Both the position numbers and the translations under genes were made by a program. 64,000 bases of DNA from Vagococcus salmoninarum (GTDB taxonomy: Bacteria > Bacillota > Bacilli > Lactobacillales > Vagococcaceae), in contig NZ_NGJU01000002.1 in NCBI RefSeq assembly GCF_003987495.1, positions 1 to 64,000 on the forward strand, read 5' to 3'. Below, piece by piece: positions 1 through 8,584 of the stretch; within the stretch, counting starts at the first letter, position 1, and every line of letters begins with the position of its first letter. The notes under the pieces were generated by a model. It was not told the origin of the DNA. It did no database searches and saw only the letters and a program-made list of their open reading frames with translations.

Positions 1-37
1 TTTAAACACCGCATTCTAATCAGTTTTAAAGTGACAC

Positions 38-73
38 AAAAAAGCAACTTCACCATTTCTGATGAAGCTGCCT
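38..73 (-). terminator. Rho-independent terminator of the HAD gene
   Basis: Read on the minus strand, GCAGCTTCA and TGAAGTTGC pair (one G-U) and are followed by a run of six T. It lies about 20 nt past the stop of the HAD hydrolase gene. Confidence 0.8.
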
Positions 74-91
74 AAGTAACTATTTATTCGA

Positions 92-727
92 CTAAATTTT
101 AGCCATCCACACAATTTGACGTAGAGCCAGTTTTTCTAATTCGTTTTTTAGTAAAGGAACATCTTGACCTTGATTATCAAAGAAAATCGTTTGAAAGCCA
201 ATTTCCTTAGGAATCTCAAGATTTTTCAGTGTATTGTCGATAAAAACTGCCTCTTCTGGTTGAACGCCAGCTTCATTTAAGACATAGTGGTAGATCTCAG
301 GTTGATTTTTACGACTGCCGACATGAGCAGAAATACCTAAAACATCAAACAGCTCTTGCCATTGATGGTGATCAAAGAGTGTTTTCATTCGATCAGCTTT
401 ATTATCAGTAATTAAGCCGATTTTATAGCCACTAGTTTTCAGCTCTTTAATTAAAGCGATCATCTCTTCGTTAATGGGGGTAGCAATAAAAGCTTCCTCA
501 ATTAAGGACACAGGTAAGTCAGCATTCAAAGCCTTGTTTAAATCTGACCAAATATCTAGGTGATTAACTTCCCCAGTTAATAATCTTTGGCCGAACCCTC
601 GGTATTTTTCTAAAAAAAGTGTTTTATCAATGCCAGTTTGACTAACAATATAGTTCGCAAAGCTCAAAGAACCTTTAGCATCAACCGTAATCACTCCATC
701 AAAATCAAAAAAGATGGTTTTAATCAT
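92..727 (-). CDS. HAD-superfamily hydrolase
   Basis: A 211-residue haloacid dehalogenase-like phosphatase, probably cytosolic and acting on a small phosphorylated metabolite. Motif I is FFDFDGVIT with the nucleophile Asp8 and general acid Asp10; motif II is LITDN; a conserved Lys sits in SRKNQP and motif IV is AVFIDN. The four-helix cap lies between motifs I and II, as in subclass I beta-phosphoglucomutase or phosphoglycolate phosphatase relatives. I place the start at the ATG at 727 because AGGAGG stands seven bases before it; an upstream ATG at 760 would add eleven residues and has no ribosome site. It is a single-gene unit with its own terminator. The substrate cannot be told from sequence. 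Confidence 0.85.
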   Translation of the reverse strand: MIKTIFFDFDGVITVDAKGSLSFANYIVSQTGIDKTLFLEKYRGFGQRLLTGEVNHLDIWSDLNKALNADLPVSLIEEAFIATPINEEMIALIKELKTSGYKIGLITDNKADRMKTLFDHHQWQELFDVLGISAHVGSRKNQPEIYHYVLNEAGVQPEEAVFIDNTLKNLEIPKEIGFQTIFFDNQGQDVPLLKNELEKLALRQIVWMAKI

Positions 728-798
728 GGAAATCCCTCCTAAATCAATTACTCCTATCATACCATGAGGGGTTAATTAACTTTTAAAAGAATGCTCAA

Positions 799-829
799 AA
801 AAAACAAAACCTAACAAGGTTTTGTTTTT
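799..829 (-). terminator. Terminator of nox
   Basis: A perfect 12-bp stem (AAAACAAAACCT with AGGTTTTGTTTT) and a 4-base loop, followed on the minus strand by eight T. It begins ten bases past the nox stop codon. The T tract on the other strand makes weak termination from the right possible as well. Confidence 0.85.
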
Positions 830-838
830 AATTTTTTA

Positions 839-2179
839 TTATCTATTTTCATCCATGGCTTTTTGAGCAAGTAAGTTCAAGTAGTTCCAAGGTCTATCAA
901 AATAAGGTTGGAAGAAGAAGTCGCTAATTGCTAAATCTTCAACAGTCATTTTATTTTGAATGGCTAATGACAACGTGTTAGCCGATTGAGTAATGTCATA
1001 CTTAGACATTAGTTGAGCACCAAGAATAACATGGCTATCTGCTTCAAATACTAGTTTCATTTGGACGTTTTCTGTCGTCGGCATAAATTCTGGACGATAG
1101 TTATCTTCCATGTAAGTTGCCTTAACATTTAAACCTAAGACTTTGGCACTTTCTTCAGTAACCCCTGTAGAACCAATGTTAACACCAAACAAGTGTAAGC
1201 CAGAAGTTCCTTGAGTACCACGGTAAGCTAAAGTCGGTTCAACGATGTTTCGACCGATTAATAAGCCTTGACGAACAGCGTTAGTTGCTAGAGGAATGTA
1301 TGAGTGACTGTTTGTTGGGTTGTAGTGAACAACTGCACTATCTCCACCAGCAAAGATGTCTAAATTACTTGTTCTCATGTATTCATCAACGATAATCGCA
1401 CCATTCGGTAAACGATCGACTTTATCGGCTAATAAGTCTGTCATTGGTCGGAAACCGATACATAAAATAACTAAATCAGCCTCAATTGTTTGTTGACTTG
1501 TTTTAACGTGAGTTACCTTGTTATCTTCTCCTATAAATTCGGAAACTTGTTGGTTAAGAGCGAGTTTAATCCCTCTTTCAACTAATTTATCTTCGAGAAC
1601 ATTAGTAAATTCAGGGTCCAAATATTTATTTAAAATTCGATCTAAACCATCGATTAATGTCACATCTTTGCCTGACATTTCAAATGCTTCCACTAGTTCA
1701 ATGCCAATGTAACCAGCTCCAACAATCGCGATTTTCTTAGCATCATCGGCTTTAGCAATGATTTCTTTCGCTTGATTGAAGTTTTTACATAACAAAATGT
1801 TTTCTTGCTTAATACCTGGGATTGGCGGTGTTAAGGGCCAAGAGCCAGTAGTCATAACTAATTTATCGTAAGAGTCTTCTAAGACTTCGTTTGTTTGTAA
1901 GTTGCGAACAGATACAGTTTTATTGTCTGTATCAATATTTAACACATCATGTTCCATATTGACACTAGCACCAAGACTTGCTAACTCCTCAGGGTTTGAA
2001 TAGAAAAGACTATCTGAATCTTTTACAACTCCACCAACGTAAAGAGCGATTCCACATGATAAGAACGAGACATTATCATTTCTTTCGTAGATTGTTACTT
2101 GGGCACCGGGCGCCTCTTTCAAAATATTCTTGACTGCTGAAGTCCCAGCATGAGTACAGCCAACGACGATAACTTTCAT
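839..2179 (-). CDS. nox: H2O-forming NADH oxidase (FAD-dependent)
   Basis: A 446-residue flavoprotein of the pyridine nucleotide-disulphide reductase family, type III (single redox cysteine). It most likely reduces O2 to water with NADH, regenerating NAD+ in fermenting cells. The N-terminal FAD motif begins VVVGCTHAGTSA with active-site His10; the redox-active Cys42 lies in SFLSCGIAL, the position known from enterococcal NADH oxidase and NADH peroxidase. The NADH-binding Rossmann motif is IVGAGYIGIEL near residue 150 and the second FAD motif is IFAGGDSA. The start has AGGAGG nine bases upstream. NADH peroxidase or CoA-disulphide reductase are the alternatives within the family; the length and overall sequence favour the oxidase. 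Confidence 0.88.
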   Translation of the reverse strand: MKVIVVGCTHAGTSAVKNILKEAPGAQVTIYERNDNVSFLSCGIALYVGGVVKDSDSLFYSNPEELASLGASVNMEHDVLNIDTDNKTVSVRNLQTNEVLEDSYDKLVMTTGSWPLTPPIPGIKQENILLCKNFNQAKEIIAKADDAKKIAIVGAGYIGIELVEAFEMSGKDVTLIDGLDRILNKYLDPEFTNVLEDKLVERGIKLALNQQVSEFIGEDNKVTHVKTSQQTIEADLVILCIGFRPMTDLLADKVDRLPNGAIIVDEYMRTSNLDIFAGGDSAVVHYNPTNSHSYIPLATNAVRQGLLIGRNIVEPTLAYRGTQGTSGLHLFGVNIGSTGVTEESAKVLGLNVKATYMEDNYRPEFMPTTENVQMKLVFEADSHVILGAQLMSKYDITQSANTLSLAIQNKMTVEDLAISDFFFQPYFDRPWNYLNLLAQKAMDENR

Positions 2180-2437
2180 AAATTAATTCCTCCTAATATT
2201 TTTTTAGTACAGTCTTAATTTAACATGGGTACAGCTTTAAATAACAGTTTGATGCTTGTGAAATAGGTATGTTTTTTTAAAGAGTAAACATTCACAAACT
2301 TATGATATTCTAGCTTATTTTAACAAGGTTCAATGTTCAGTTTCTCAAAGTATTATTTTTCACAAATGAAAAATTCACATGTTCATATTAATGAAAAAGA
2401 CATATTTGTACAAAAAACTTCTGATTTTTTTTAACTT
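2180..2437. other. Divergent intergenic region between nox and the eis-like gene
   Basis: A 300-base AT-rich region with no coding capacity. It holds the nox leader with its AGGAGG site. Several TTCACA/TGTGAA half-sites occur (around 2290-2296, 2360-2366 and 2374-2380), the kind of element bound by the NADH-sensing repressor Rex, but none forms the full inverted pair with correct spacing. Confidence 0.4.
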
Positions 2438-2466
2438 TTGTCTTTTCTTTCGATAAATTGTACAAT
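2438..2466 (+). promoter_or_regulatory. Promoter of the eis-like gene
   Basis: TTGTCT, a 17-base spacer and TACAAT. It lies 26 bases before the chosen start codon, so the leader is very short. Confidence 0.6.
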
Positions 2467-2491
2467 ATAAAGTAAGAAAGAGGTGGCGAAA

Positions 2492-3682
2492 TTGCTTAAA
2501 AAATTTACCGAGACACCTGAATTTGAAAAAAGTATTGCTCTCAGTGCTTACGCTTTTAATGCTGTCCCTTCAAAAGAAGACATCGCTAAAAATCAGGAAC
2601 TATTACAACACACTACTAATTGGGGGATTTTTGATGGCGACCTGTTAGCTAGTCAAGTCTTAGTCTTGCCATATCAAGTTAATTTAGCTGGCAAAGAGCT
2701 TAAAATGGCCGGTATCGGCAATGTGGCAACGTATCCTGATTACCGGGGGACAGGCAGTATTAATCAGTTATTTACTGGGATTTTTGAAGATTTAAAAAAT
2801 AATCAAACGGTTTTATCTTACTTAAATCCTTTTAACCAAGAATTTTATCGGAAATACGGCTACGAAGTTATCTTTTATTTGCAAGAAACGGTCATTCAGC
2901 AAAAAGAGATTGCTCAATTACCATTTGAAAAAACTGGATCAATTCGTCGGAGTGACAAGACCCAAGCCAACGTTCAAAGTATTTTAAAAGAGCTCTACCG
3001 GCAGACGTTGCAAAAAGATGATGGTAGCTTGATTCGGGAAGACTGGTGGTGGGACTTAAGCTTTAAATATCAAACAGAGGAGCTTTTAGCAATCAGTTAC
3101 GATGATAATAACTGTCCTAATGGCTATCTGATTTACCAAATGACTAAAACTGAAATGGAAATAATTGAAATTGTTTACCTTAATCAGTCAGGTTTAAATA
3201 AAATTTTAGGCTTTATTGCCTCACATCAACCGACTTTTAAGACTTTCCGTTTTAAAAAAGACTTAGGGGCATTACTTCCCTTAGTAGCTACGAATAATAA
3301 AGAAGTTAAACAAACTCTTATCCCAAGTATGATGGTTAAAATTATTTCTTTTAAAGGTTTAATTGAAAAGATGAGTTTTAATGTAACGGGTTCACAGCGT
3401 TTCTACCTTGGAGTCAGTGACGAGTATAGTTCTTGGAATCATGGAACTTGGGAAATTACAATTAAAGCTGGCCAAGCTCAGGCTGAGTTAATCGATACTG
3501 ATCTAGTTTCAAAAAATCATTTAGTAGCGGACATTAAAACATGGGCGCAAGTCTTGCTTAAAAGCACTGCAGTCTCTAACCTAGTCTTATTGGAGCGTTT
3601 AAAGATTAATGACATCGAAGAGGGCAGTCAATTTTTAAATAGCCTCAAAGAAACACATTTAGGTTTACATGATTTCTTTTAG
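2492..3682 (+). CDS. Eis-like GNAT acetyltransferase
   Basis: A 396-residue protein of the Eis family: an N-terminal GNAT fold, a second GNAT-like half and a C-terminal sterol-carrier-like domain. The acetyl-CoA region reads GIGNVATYPDYRGTGS near residues 75-90, equivalent to the V-x-x-x-RG/A segment of Eis, and YRKYGYE follows. Family members acetylate amines, including some aminoglycosides in mycobacterial Eis; the substrate here is unknown. I favour a TTG start at 2492, because AAAGAGGTG is spaced six bases from it; a GTG at 2483 lies within that ribosome site. It has its own promoter, and the FtsE-like gene follows after 47 bases. Confidence 0.75.
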   Translation: MLKKFTETPEFEKSIALSAYAFNAVPSKEDIAKNQELLQHTTNWGIFDGDLLASQVLVLPYQVNLAGKELKMAGIGNVATYPDYRGTGSINQLFTGIFEDLKNNQTVLSYLNPFNQEFYRKYGYEVIFYLQETVIQQKEIAQLPFEKTGSIRRSDKTQANVQSILKELYRQTLQKDDGSLIREDWWWDLSFKYQTEELLAISYDDNNCPNGYLIYQMTKTEMEIIEIVYLNQSGLNKILGFIASHQPTFKTFRFKKDLGALLPLVATNNKEVKQTLIPSMMVKIISFKGLIEKMSFNVTGSQRFYLGVSDEYSSWNHGTWEITIKAGQAQAELIDTDLVSKNHLVADIKTWAQVLLKSTAVSNLVLLERLKINDIEEGSQFLNSLKETHLGLHDFF

Positions 3683-3729
3683 TTGTCGATAAAAAAATTA
3701 TGTAAACAAGTGAAAGGAGTCACTGAAAA

Positions 3730-4431
3730 ATGATTAAATTTAAACATGTTAGTCTACGGTACCAGGACTCCTTCTCATTAAAGGATGTCTCTTTTAATGT
3801 TCAAAAAGGTGATTTTTATTTTATTATTGGTAAAAGTGGGGCAGGCAAGTCAAGTTTGTTAAAACTTCTTAGCTCAGAAATCCCTCCGACTGAAGGTGAG
3901 TTTACAGTTTTAAATGAGCAATTCAAACCAAGATCAAAGGTTAATCACGACCAGCTAGCAAATTATCGCCAAGACATTGGGATTATTTATCAAGATTTTC
4001 GTTTATTAGCTGACTTGACTGTGTTTGATAATCTTGCCTATCCTTTAATCGGACGTGGCCTTGATAAGGAAGAGATTACGACGAAAATCAAAAAAGTTAT
4101 GAGGGATTTAGGCATAGCAGAACTGAGCCAGCACTCTCCTAGGGAAATTTTCGGTGGGGAACAGCAACGGGTGGCAATTGGCAGGGGAGTGATTACTGAA
4201 CCAGACTTATTGATTGCTGACGAACCGACAGCAAATATCGACGAGAAAAATAGTCTGCGGATTATGAGCCTTCTAGAAAACTTAAACCAGCAAGGAACTA
4301 CGATTATTATGGCTAGTCATGACGTTAAGCTAGTTAATAATTACCAACATCCAGTGATTGAATTAGCTGCTGGACAAGTCCTTCGGATCGCTGACCAAGG
4401 AGGTTATTACGATTCTGAAAAAGAGAATTAA
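3730..4431 (+). CDS. FtsE-like ABC transporter ATP-binding protein with altered signature
   Basis: A 233-residue ABC ATPase closest in pattern to FtsE/LolD-type proteins. Walker A is GKSGAGKSS (residues 34-42), the Q-loop is Gln88, Walker B is LLIADE (Asp164, Glu165) and the H-loop is ASHD. The signature reads IFGGEQQRV where the family has LSGGEQQRV: the serine that contacts the gamma phosphate is Phe141, coded TTC, one base from a serine codon TCC. That change would be expected to weaken ATP hydrolysis. The start has AAAGGAG upstream. The next gene codes a four-helix membrane protein and is the obvious partner. It could be a second FtsEX-like complex or a different small exporter. Confidence 0.75.
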   Translation: MIKFKHVSLRYQDSFSLKDVSFNVQKGDFYFIIGKSGAGKSSLLKLLSSEIPPTEGEFTVLNEQFKPRSKVNHDQLANYRQDIGIIYQDFRLLADLTVFDNLAYPLIGRGLDKEEITTKIKKVMRDLGIAELSQHSPREIFGGEQQRVAIGRGVITEPDLLIADEPTANIDEKNSLRIMSLLENLNQQGTTIIMASHDVKLVNNYQHPVIELAAGQVLRIADQGGYYDSEKEN

Positions 4432-4441
4432 TACTAAAACA

Positions 4442-5059
4442 GTGACTGCCTTAATTACTAGTAGCTGGGATTTAAGAAAAAATAATTGGCTCGCTTATTG
4501 TTTAAATGACTTGAAACTAGCTGGCTTTACGTTCATTAGTTTGTACTTAGGTTTGTTAACTACTTATTTAATCGGAATCAATCAATATGAGAAAGCCTTA
4601 ACTGCTAAACATTTTGACCTTCAAGAAGTTAATACGTCACCGATGTTACTTTTGTTACTAGGAGCGGGTTTATTTTCCCTCTTTAGCTTAACTCTAATCA
4701 TAATTCTTTATGGTCTAACAACGGCTTTGATTGAGTTAAAACAAGAACTTATCTTAAAAAAGAGTGAGCATTTAACTAAACTCCTGCTGGGCCGGACTTC
4801 CCTTCAATTAAGTCAAGAAATCTTAATGGAAAAATTTATGATGATGCCTCTTATTTTTTTCTGTAGTGGCAGTCTTAGCTTCTGGCTGTTTAGTTTAACT
4901 GCCAAAACTTTAAAACAAACGTTCCTATTAGCTAGGGAAAACTTTCCTCACATCATCAAAACTAGCTTAACTTTTATTAGTTTGTGGTTAGTCTTGATGC
5001 CAGCTTCCCTCATTTGTTACTATTATTGGTTAAAGAAAAAAATTAATACAACTGCCTAA
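4442..5059 (+). CDS. FtsX-like membrane partner protein (inferred)
   Basis: About 205 residues with four predicted membrane segments near residues 27-47, 68-92, 134-152 and 173-192 and a basic C terminus. No family motif is evident; the role as permease partner is inferred from its place directly after the FtsE-like ATPase and from the helix count. The GTG at 4442 has no good ribosome site. The same frame is open upstream, and an excellent AAGGAGG at 4397-4403 lies eight bases before an ATT codon at 4412, which would give an N terminus beginning (M)LKKRINTK and a 20-base overlap with the ATPase gene. The true start is therefore uncertain and may be a non-AUG codon or a mutated ATG. Confidence 0.55.
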   Translation: MTALITSSWDLRKNNWLAYCLNDLKLAGFTFISLYLGLLTTYLIGINQYEKALTAKHFDLQEVNTSPMLLLLLGAGLFSLFSLTLIIILYGLTTALIELKQELILKKSEHLTKLLLGRTSLQLSQEILMEKFMMMPLIFFCSGSLSFWLFSLTAKTLKQTFLLARENFPHIIKTSLTFISLWLVLMPASLICYYYWLKKKINTTA

Positions 5060-5090
5060 AAGCCAAAAGTGCTCCTGACTTTTGGCTTTT
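5058..5090. terminator. Bidirectional terminator between converging units
   Basis: A 13-bp stem (AAAAGCCAAAAGT with ACTTTTGGCTTTT) with a 7-base loop and T runs on both strands. It serves the FtsX-like gene from the left and the ABC-2 permease gene from the right. Confidence 0.85.
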
Positions 5091-5860
5091 TAATTTGTTG
5101 ATTGGTATTTTTTTAAGCCTTTCTTCCATATGATAAAACACATTCTAGTTAAAATTAGTAAATAACAGGCGAAAAAGCCAAGCTGCCAATATGAAAACTG
5201 ACCTTTAAGAACTTCTACTGGCCCATTAATGGCAATAAGAAAAGGACTGAGCCAAGTTAAGATAAAAGCTAGGCCTTGGGGGAAGATAACTTTTGGTCGA
5301 GTTGTCATATCCGTCACATATTCTGGTAGGCCCAGAATTTTAGTGGAACGCTCATACCAAAAAGTCACCATGACAACTAAATGATTCATTAAAAATAAAA
5401 ACCAACAGCTCCCTAAGAGCCATATAAAGTAGAGCAGCATGGCTCCCCAAGTCACAGTTAGCTGTTGAAACATTAATAACAAGCCGCTTAAAACGACGAT
5501 GAAATTAATTAAGCTTGCAAAATCAAATCTAAAAAAACTGTAAAACCAAAAAGAGTTAACCGGTCGGACAAAAATATAGTCTAAATTGCCTTCTAAAATA
5601 TCGAAAGCTAAATTTTCGTGGGCGACGGAAAAAAACATTTGATAACCGTTGGTGATTAAAGTTCCAGTTATAATGAGTAAAAAATAATCAGTCCGAGACC
5701 AGCCAATAATACTGTCAGTGTAACTAAATAGTAACCAGCCAGTTAATAGCTCAATACTAAAGAAGAGCAAACCAAATACTACACTAGTAACGCCTGTTAA
5801 TCGATACATTAATAATTCTTGAAAGCTCTGTGACAGTAGTTTAGAGTACAACTTTAACAT
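5090..5860 (-). CDS. ABC-2 family transporter permease (second subunit)
   Basis: A 256-residue integral membrane protein with six hydrophobic segments, matching the ABC-2 permease family that occurs as a pair of related permeases with one ATPase (DUF990/ABC2_membrane_6 type). The pattern EGNLDYIFVRPVNSFWF after the second helix is typical of these permeases. Its ATG follows the stop codon of the preceding permease gene directly, so the two are translationally coupled. It is the last gene of the three-gene unit ATPase-permease-permease. The transported compound is unknown. Confidence 0.75.
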   Translation of the reverse strand: MLKLYSKLLSQSFQELLMYRLTGVTSVVFGLLFFSIELLTGWLLFSYTDSIIGWSRTDYFLLIITGTLITNGYQMFFSVAHENLAFDILEGNLDYIFVRPVNSFWFYSFFRFDFASLINFIVVLSGLLLMFQQLTVTWGAMLLYFIWLLGSCWFLFLMNHLVVMVTFWYERSTKILGLPEYVTDMTTRPKVIFPQGLAFILTWLSPFLIAINGPVEVLKGQFSYWQLGFFACYLLILTRMCFIIWKKGLKKYQSTN

Positions 5861-6646
5861 TTAATGACCCACTCCTTCAAAGCGTTTCAGACCAGCTTTT
5901 AAACTGGCACGGTAACTAACGTATAAAACTACCGACCAAAGACTAGCAACCCCGATACTGTGAATCAGCTCCTCAAAAGGCAGCAAGCCTTGGAGTGATT
6001 TAGTTAATAAGTGACCGGCTAATGCAAAAGGGCTCTGTTTTAAAAACTGGTAGAGGGGCTCTGGCAATAAGTCTAAAGGGAAATATAAGCCCCCTAACAA
6101 TAAGTAAAAACCGTTTAACAAGGGACGTAATGGCCACATTTGAATCACCCAAAAACTTAAAGTGCTAATTAAAGAAAGCAATAAGAAGAACATCGTGACA
6201 CTCGTAAATAAATAAACAAGCAGAAAAAACCAATAATAAGGACTTAAGCTAGAGTAGTGACTTTGACCGACTACAATCAAACTACTTAAAGCAATCACAA
6301 CAATTAGGCGATTGCCTAAATAAACGGCAAATGACTCTGCTAAGAGACTAATTGGGCGACTAAGAATCATCGTTAGTTTGCCACTTTTAATGAGCTGACT
6401 TAAACGCAACAAATGATTAAAACTAAAAAGTAAGGCTAAAAAATTAGCGATGATTAAATATTGCAGAAGTTCCCCTTGCTGATAAGGAATCTGCGCTGTT
6501 AAGGCGCTACTTTGATAAATACTTCGCCAAAGAAAGAGGGTGGTGATTAAAATTAAGCCTTGGCTTAAAAGTCCTACGAGAAAATCAAATTTATAAAGGA
6601 AACTTCTTTGAACTTCCATTAACATAATAATTAAGTATTTAGTCAT
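5861..6646 (-). CDS. ABC-2 family transporter permease (first subunit)
   Basis: About 261 residues, six predicted membrane helices and the SGKLTMILSRPISLL motif that aligns with the equivalent stretch of its partner permease, so the two subunits are homologous. I place the start at the ATG at 6646, which overlaps the 3' end of the ATPase gene by eight bases and has GAGG about nine bases upstream; a longer frame from 6706 lies mostly within the ATPase gene. With its neighbours it forms a heterotrimeric type exporter. Confidence 0.75.
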   Translation of the reverse strand: MTKYLIIMLMEVQRSFLYKFDFLVGLLSQGLILITTLFLWRSIYQSSALTAQIPYQQGELLQYLIIANFLALLFSFNHLLRLSQLIKSGKLTMILSRPISLLAESFAVYLGNRLIVVIALSSLIVVGQSHYSSLSPYYWFFLLVYLFTSVTMFFLLLSLISTLSFWVIQMWPLRPLLNGFYLLLGGLYFPLDLLPEPLYQFLKQSPFALAGHLLTKSLQGLLPFEELIHSIGVASLWSVVLYVSYRASLKAGLKRFEGVGH

Positions 6647-7610
6647 GATCAGAACCTGCCTCATTAAAAATCTGAAAGATAATCTCTTCAATTGAGGGGC
6701 TGACATGGTTGATATTAGTAATATTAGCTAAGTTTAGGGCCTCATAATGGCTATGGTAATCAGTGGCTAAAAGTTCAACTGACGTCGGTGTTAGGGGAAT
6801 AGAAGGGGGCTGAGGGATGGAAAAGGGGCGACTGCCAAGTTGAAAATCAATCACAATCCGCTCAGCTTGCTGATGCTCCTTCTTTAAAGCGGGGATGGAC
6901 GTATCTAAGGCTAATTGTCCTTTTAACAGAATAGCTACTCGGTTTGTTAAACCTTCAATGTCTTTTAAATAATGACTCGTTAACACAATTGTTGTGTCAA
7001 AGGATTGGTTGATTTCTAATAAAAATTGATGTATGACTCGCTGACTAGTAATATCTAAACCAATTGTCGGTTCGTCGAGAAAGAGAATCTGAGGTTGATG
7101 AATTAAGGCGCAAATTAATTCAAATTTGACTCGTTCGCCAAGGGAGAGTTTTCTAGTAGGGGTGTAGCGTTTTCCTTGAATGTTTAAGAGGCTGAGCATC
7201 TGTTCTAAACGCTGCTGATATGCTGGAAGAGGAATGCGATAAATGACTTGTAACATTTTCAAGGTTTCTTCAGGCGGTAAATCCCAAAGCAATTGACTTT
7301 TTTGACCTAACAATAAGCCAATCGAACGTAAGTAGGGATGTTCTCTTTGAAAAGGCTGATGACCGCCACAAGTTAGTGAGCCTTCTGTCGGTGCTAATAT
7401 CCCAGTCATTAGTTTAATTAAAGTCGTTTTACCTGCGCCATTTGGTCCTAATAAACCGATAATATCACCTTTGTTAATCATTAAATTTATCTGGTCAAGA
7501 GCTTTGATATCTTTGTATTGGCGTTTACGGAAATCTTTCAACGTCCCGATTAAACCAGCCCCTTTATCAAAAGAACGGTAAGCATAACTTAAATTACGAC
7601 AGTCAATCAT
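6639..7610 (-). CDS. ABC-2 type transporter ATP-binding protein
   Basis: A 323-residue ATPase. Walker A is GPNGAGKTT (residues 55-63), the signature is LSLGERVKF, Walker B is ILFLDEPT and the H-loop is TSHY. The extra N-terminal stretch with KDFRKRQYKDIKALD and the C-terminal domain of about 90 residues after the core are typical of DUF990-linked ATPases. The start at 7610 has AGGAGG seven bases before it; the extension to 7646 has none. It is the first gene of the exporter operon. Confidence 0.8.
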   Translation of the reverse strand: MIDCRNLSYAYRSFDKGAGLIGTLKDFRKRQYKDIKALDQINLMINKGDIIGLLGPNGAGKTTLIKLMTGILAPTEGSLTCGGHQPFQREHPYLRSIGLLLGQKSQLLWDLPPEETLKMLQVIYRIPLPAYQQRLEQMLSLLNIQGKRYTPTRKLSLGERVKFELICALIHQPQILFLDEPTIGLDITSQRVIHQFLLEINQSFDTTIVLTSHYLKDIEGLTNRVAILLKGQLALDTSIPALKKEHQQAERIVIDFQLGSRPFSIPQPPSIPLTPTSVELLATDYHSHYEALNLANITNINHVSPSIEEIIFQIFNEAGSDHD

Positions 7611-7692
7611 CGAATTCCTCCTAACTAAGTGATGTGATGCTTTCATTGTATGAGGAGCAAATTAAAAGTACAAGCTTAATAATTAATACGAA

Positions 7693-7721
7693 CAAAAAAC
7701 AGCCAACCTAGGTCAGCTGTT
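7693..7721 (-). terminator. Terminator of the 103-residue protein gene
   Basis: AACAGC pairs with GCTGTT around a short ACCTAGGT palindrome and is followed by TTTTTT on the minus strand. Confidence 0.65.
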
Positions 7722-7743
7722 CCAGTTAATTAATTAACAATTA

Positions 7744-8055
7744 CTAATTCTTTTTCATAAAAGCAATAATCCGGGAAATATCATTTTGGTGATATTCTAG
7801 AGAACTTAATTGGAGTAACTGATCTTGCGGTAAGAGTGACTTATCAAATGTCAGCTCAAGGGTTGGTAAAACTACAATTAATGCATTGCCTTGCTTTAGA
7901 ATGGCCTCAGGGTCGGATTCTGTTGAATCAAAATCAAACTCCCAATGTAAGCCTTCCTCATTAATTTTAGTTTGAACGGCTTTAACTAACTTTTTATTAT
8001 TACCAATACCAAAGAGAATGGGAGTTGGACCGTAAATTAAAATAGCTTTTTTCAT
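7744..8055 (-). CDS. Conserved hypothetical protein, 103 residues
   Basis: I do not recognise this protein. It starts with a hydrophobic strand and glycine-rich turn (ILIYGPTPILFGIGNN), followed by alternating helices and strands, which suggests a small alpha/beta fold reminiscent of PTS IIB-like or response-regulator-sized domains, but no active-site motif is seen. No signal peptide. The start has GAGGAGTG upstream, and it appears to be a one-gene unit with its own terminator. Confidence 0.6.
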   Translation of the reverse strand: MKKAILIYGPTPILFGIGNNKKLVKAVQTKINEEGLHWEFDFDSTESDPEAILKQGNALIVVLPTLELTFDKSLLPQDQLLQLSSLEYHQNDISRIIAFMKKN

Positions 8056-8133
8056 CGTAACACTCCTCGAGTAAGTTGTTTTAGACTATCTAAAGTATAC
8101 CACGTCGTCTCATAATGATAAGTGACACTGTTG

Positions 8134-8562
8134 TCAGAGACTTGCAGGTAAGTATTTAACTAAGTAGATTTTATGGGAGTTAGCTACTGGGATGTCTTTA
8201 ACTTCACCAAAAACACTATAGCCCATTTTTTGATAAAACCCAGGGGCTTGCCAATTGATCGTTTCAATAATAATCAATTGACGGTCATGAGATAGGGCTA
8301 AATTTTCAGCGCGAGCCATTAAAGCAGTGCCGACACCGCTATGACGTAAGTTGCTAGTAACGGCTAACATGTCGATATGAAGATGATTCCAGACAATTTT
8401 ACCAGTTAGTCCACCTAAATAAACACCCTTGTCATAGGCGGCAAACGAGACTGGTTGAGAGTCATAAACAGGGATTTCTTTTAAGACTGCCTGGTGATGT
8501 TCTTCTAACATCTTCATAAGGGTTTGGATATTCTCCATTAAGGGGTAGTCAATTATTTTCAT
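8134..8562 (-). CDS. GNAT family N-acetyltransferase
   Basis: A 142-residue single-domain acetyltransferase. Motif A is LAVTSNLRHSGVGTALMARAE with the RxxGxGT pyrophosphate loop, and motif B contains APGFYQKMGY, the conserved tyrosine region. The hydrophobic core strand IIIETINW is as expected. Substrate unknown. The start has GGAGG (AGGAGGAAAGACTG) upstream. The DUF2500 gene lies 22 bases ahead, so the two may be cotranscribed. Confidence 0.8.
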   Translation of the reverse strand: MKIIDYPLMENIQTLMKMLEEHHQAVLKEIPVYDSQPVSFAAYDKGVYLGGLTGKIVWNHLHIDMLAVTSNLRHSGVGTALMARAENLALSHDRQLIIIETINWQAPGFYQKMGYSVFGEVKDIPVANSHKIYLVKYLPASL

Positions 8563-8584
8563 CAGTCTTTCCTCCTCTTAATTA

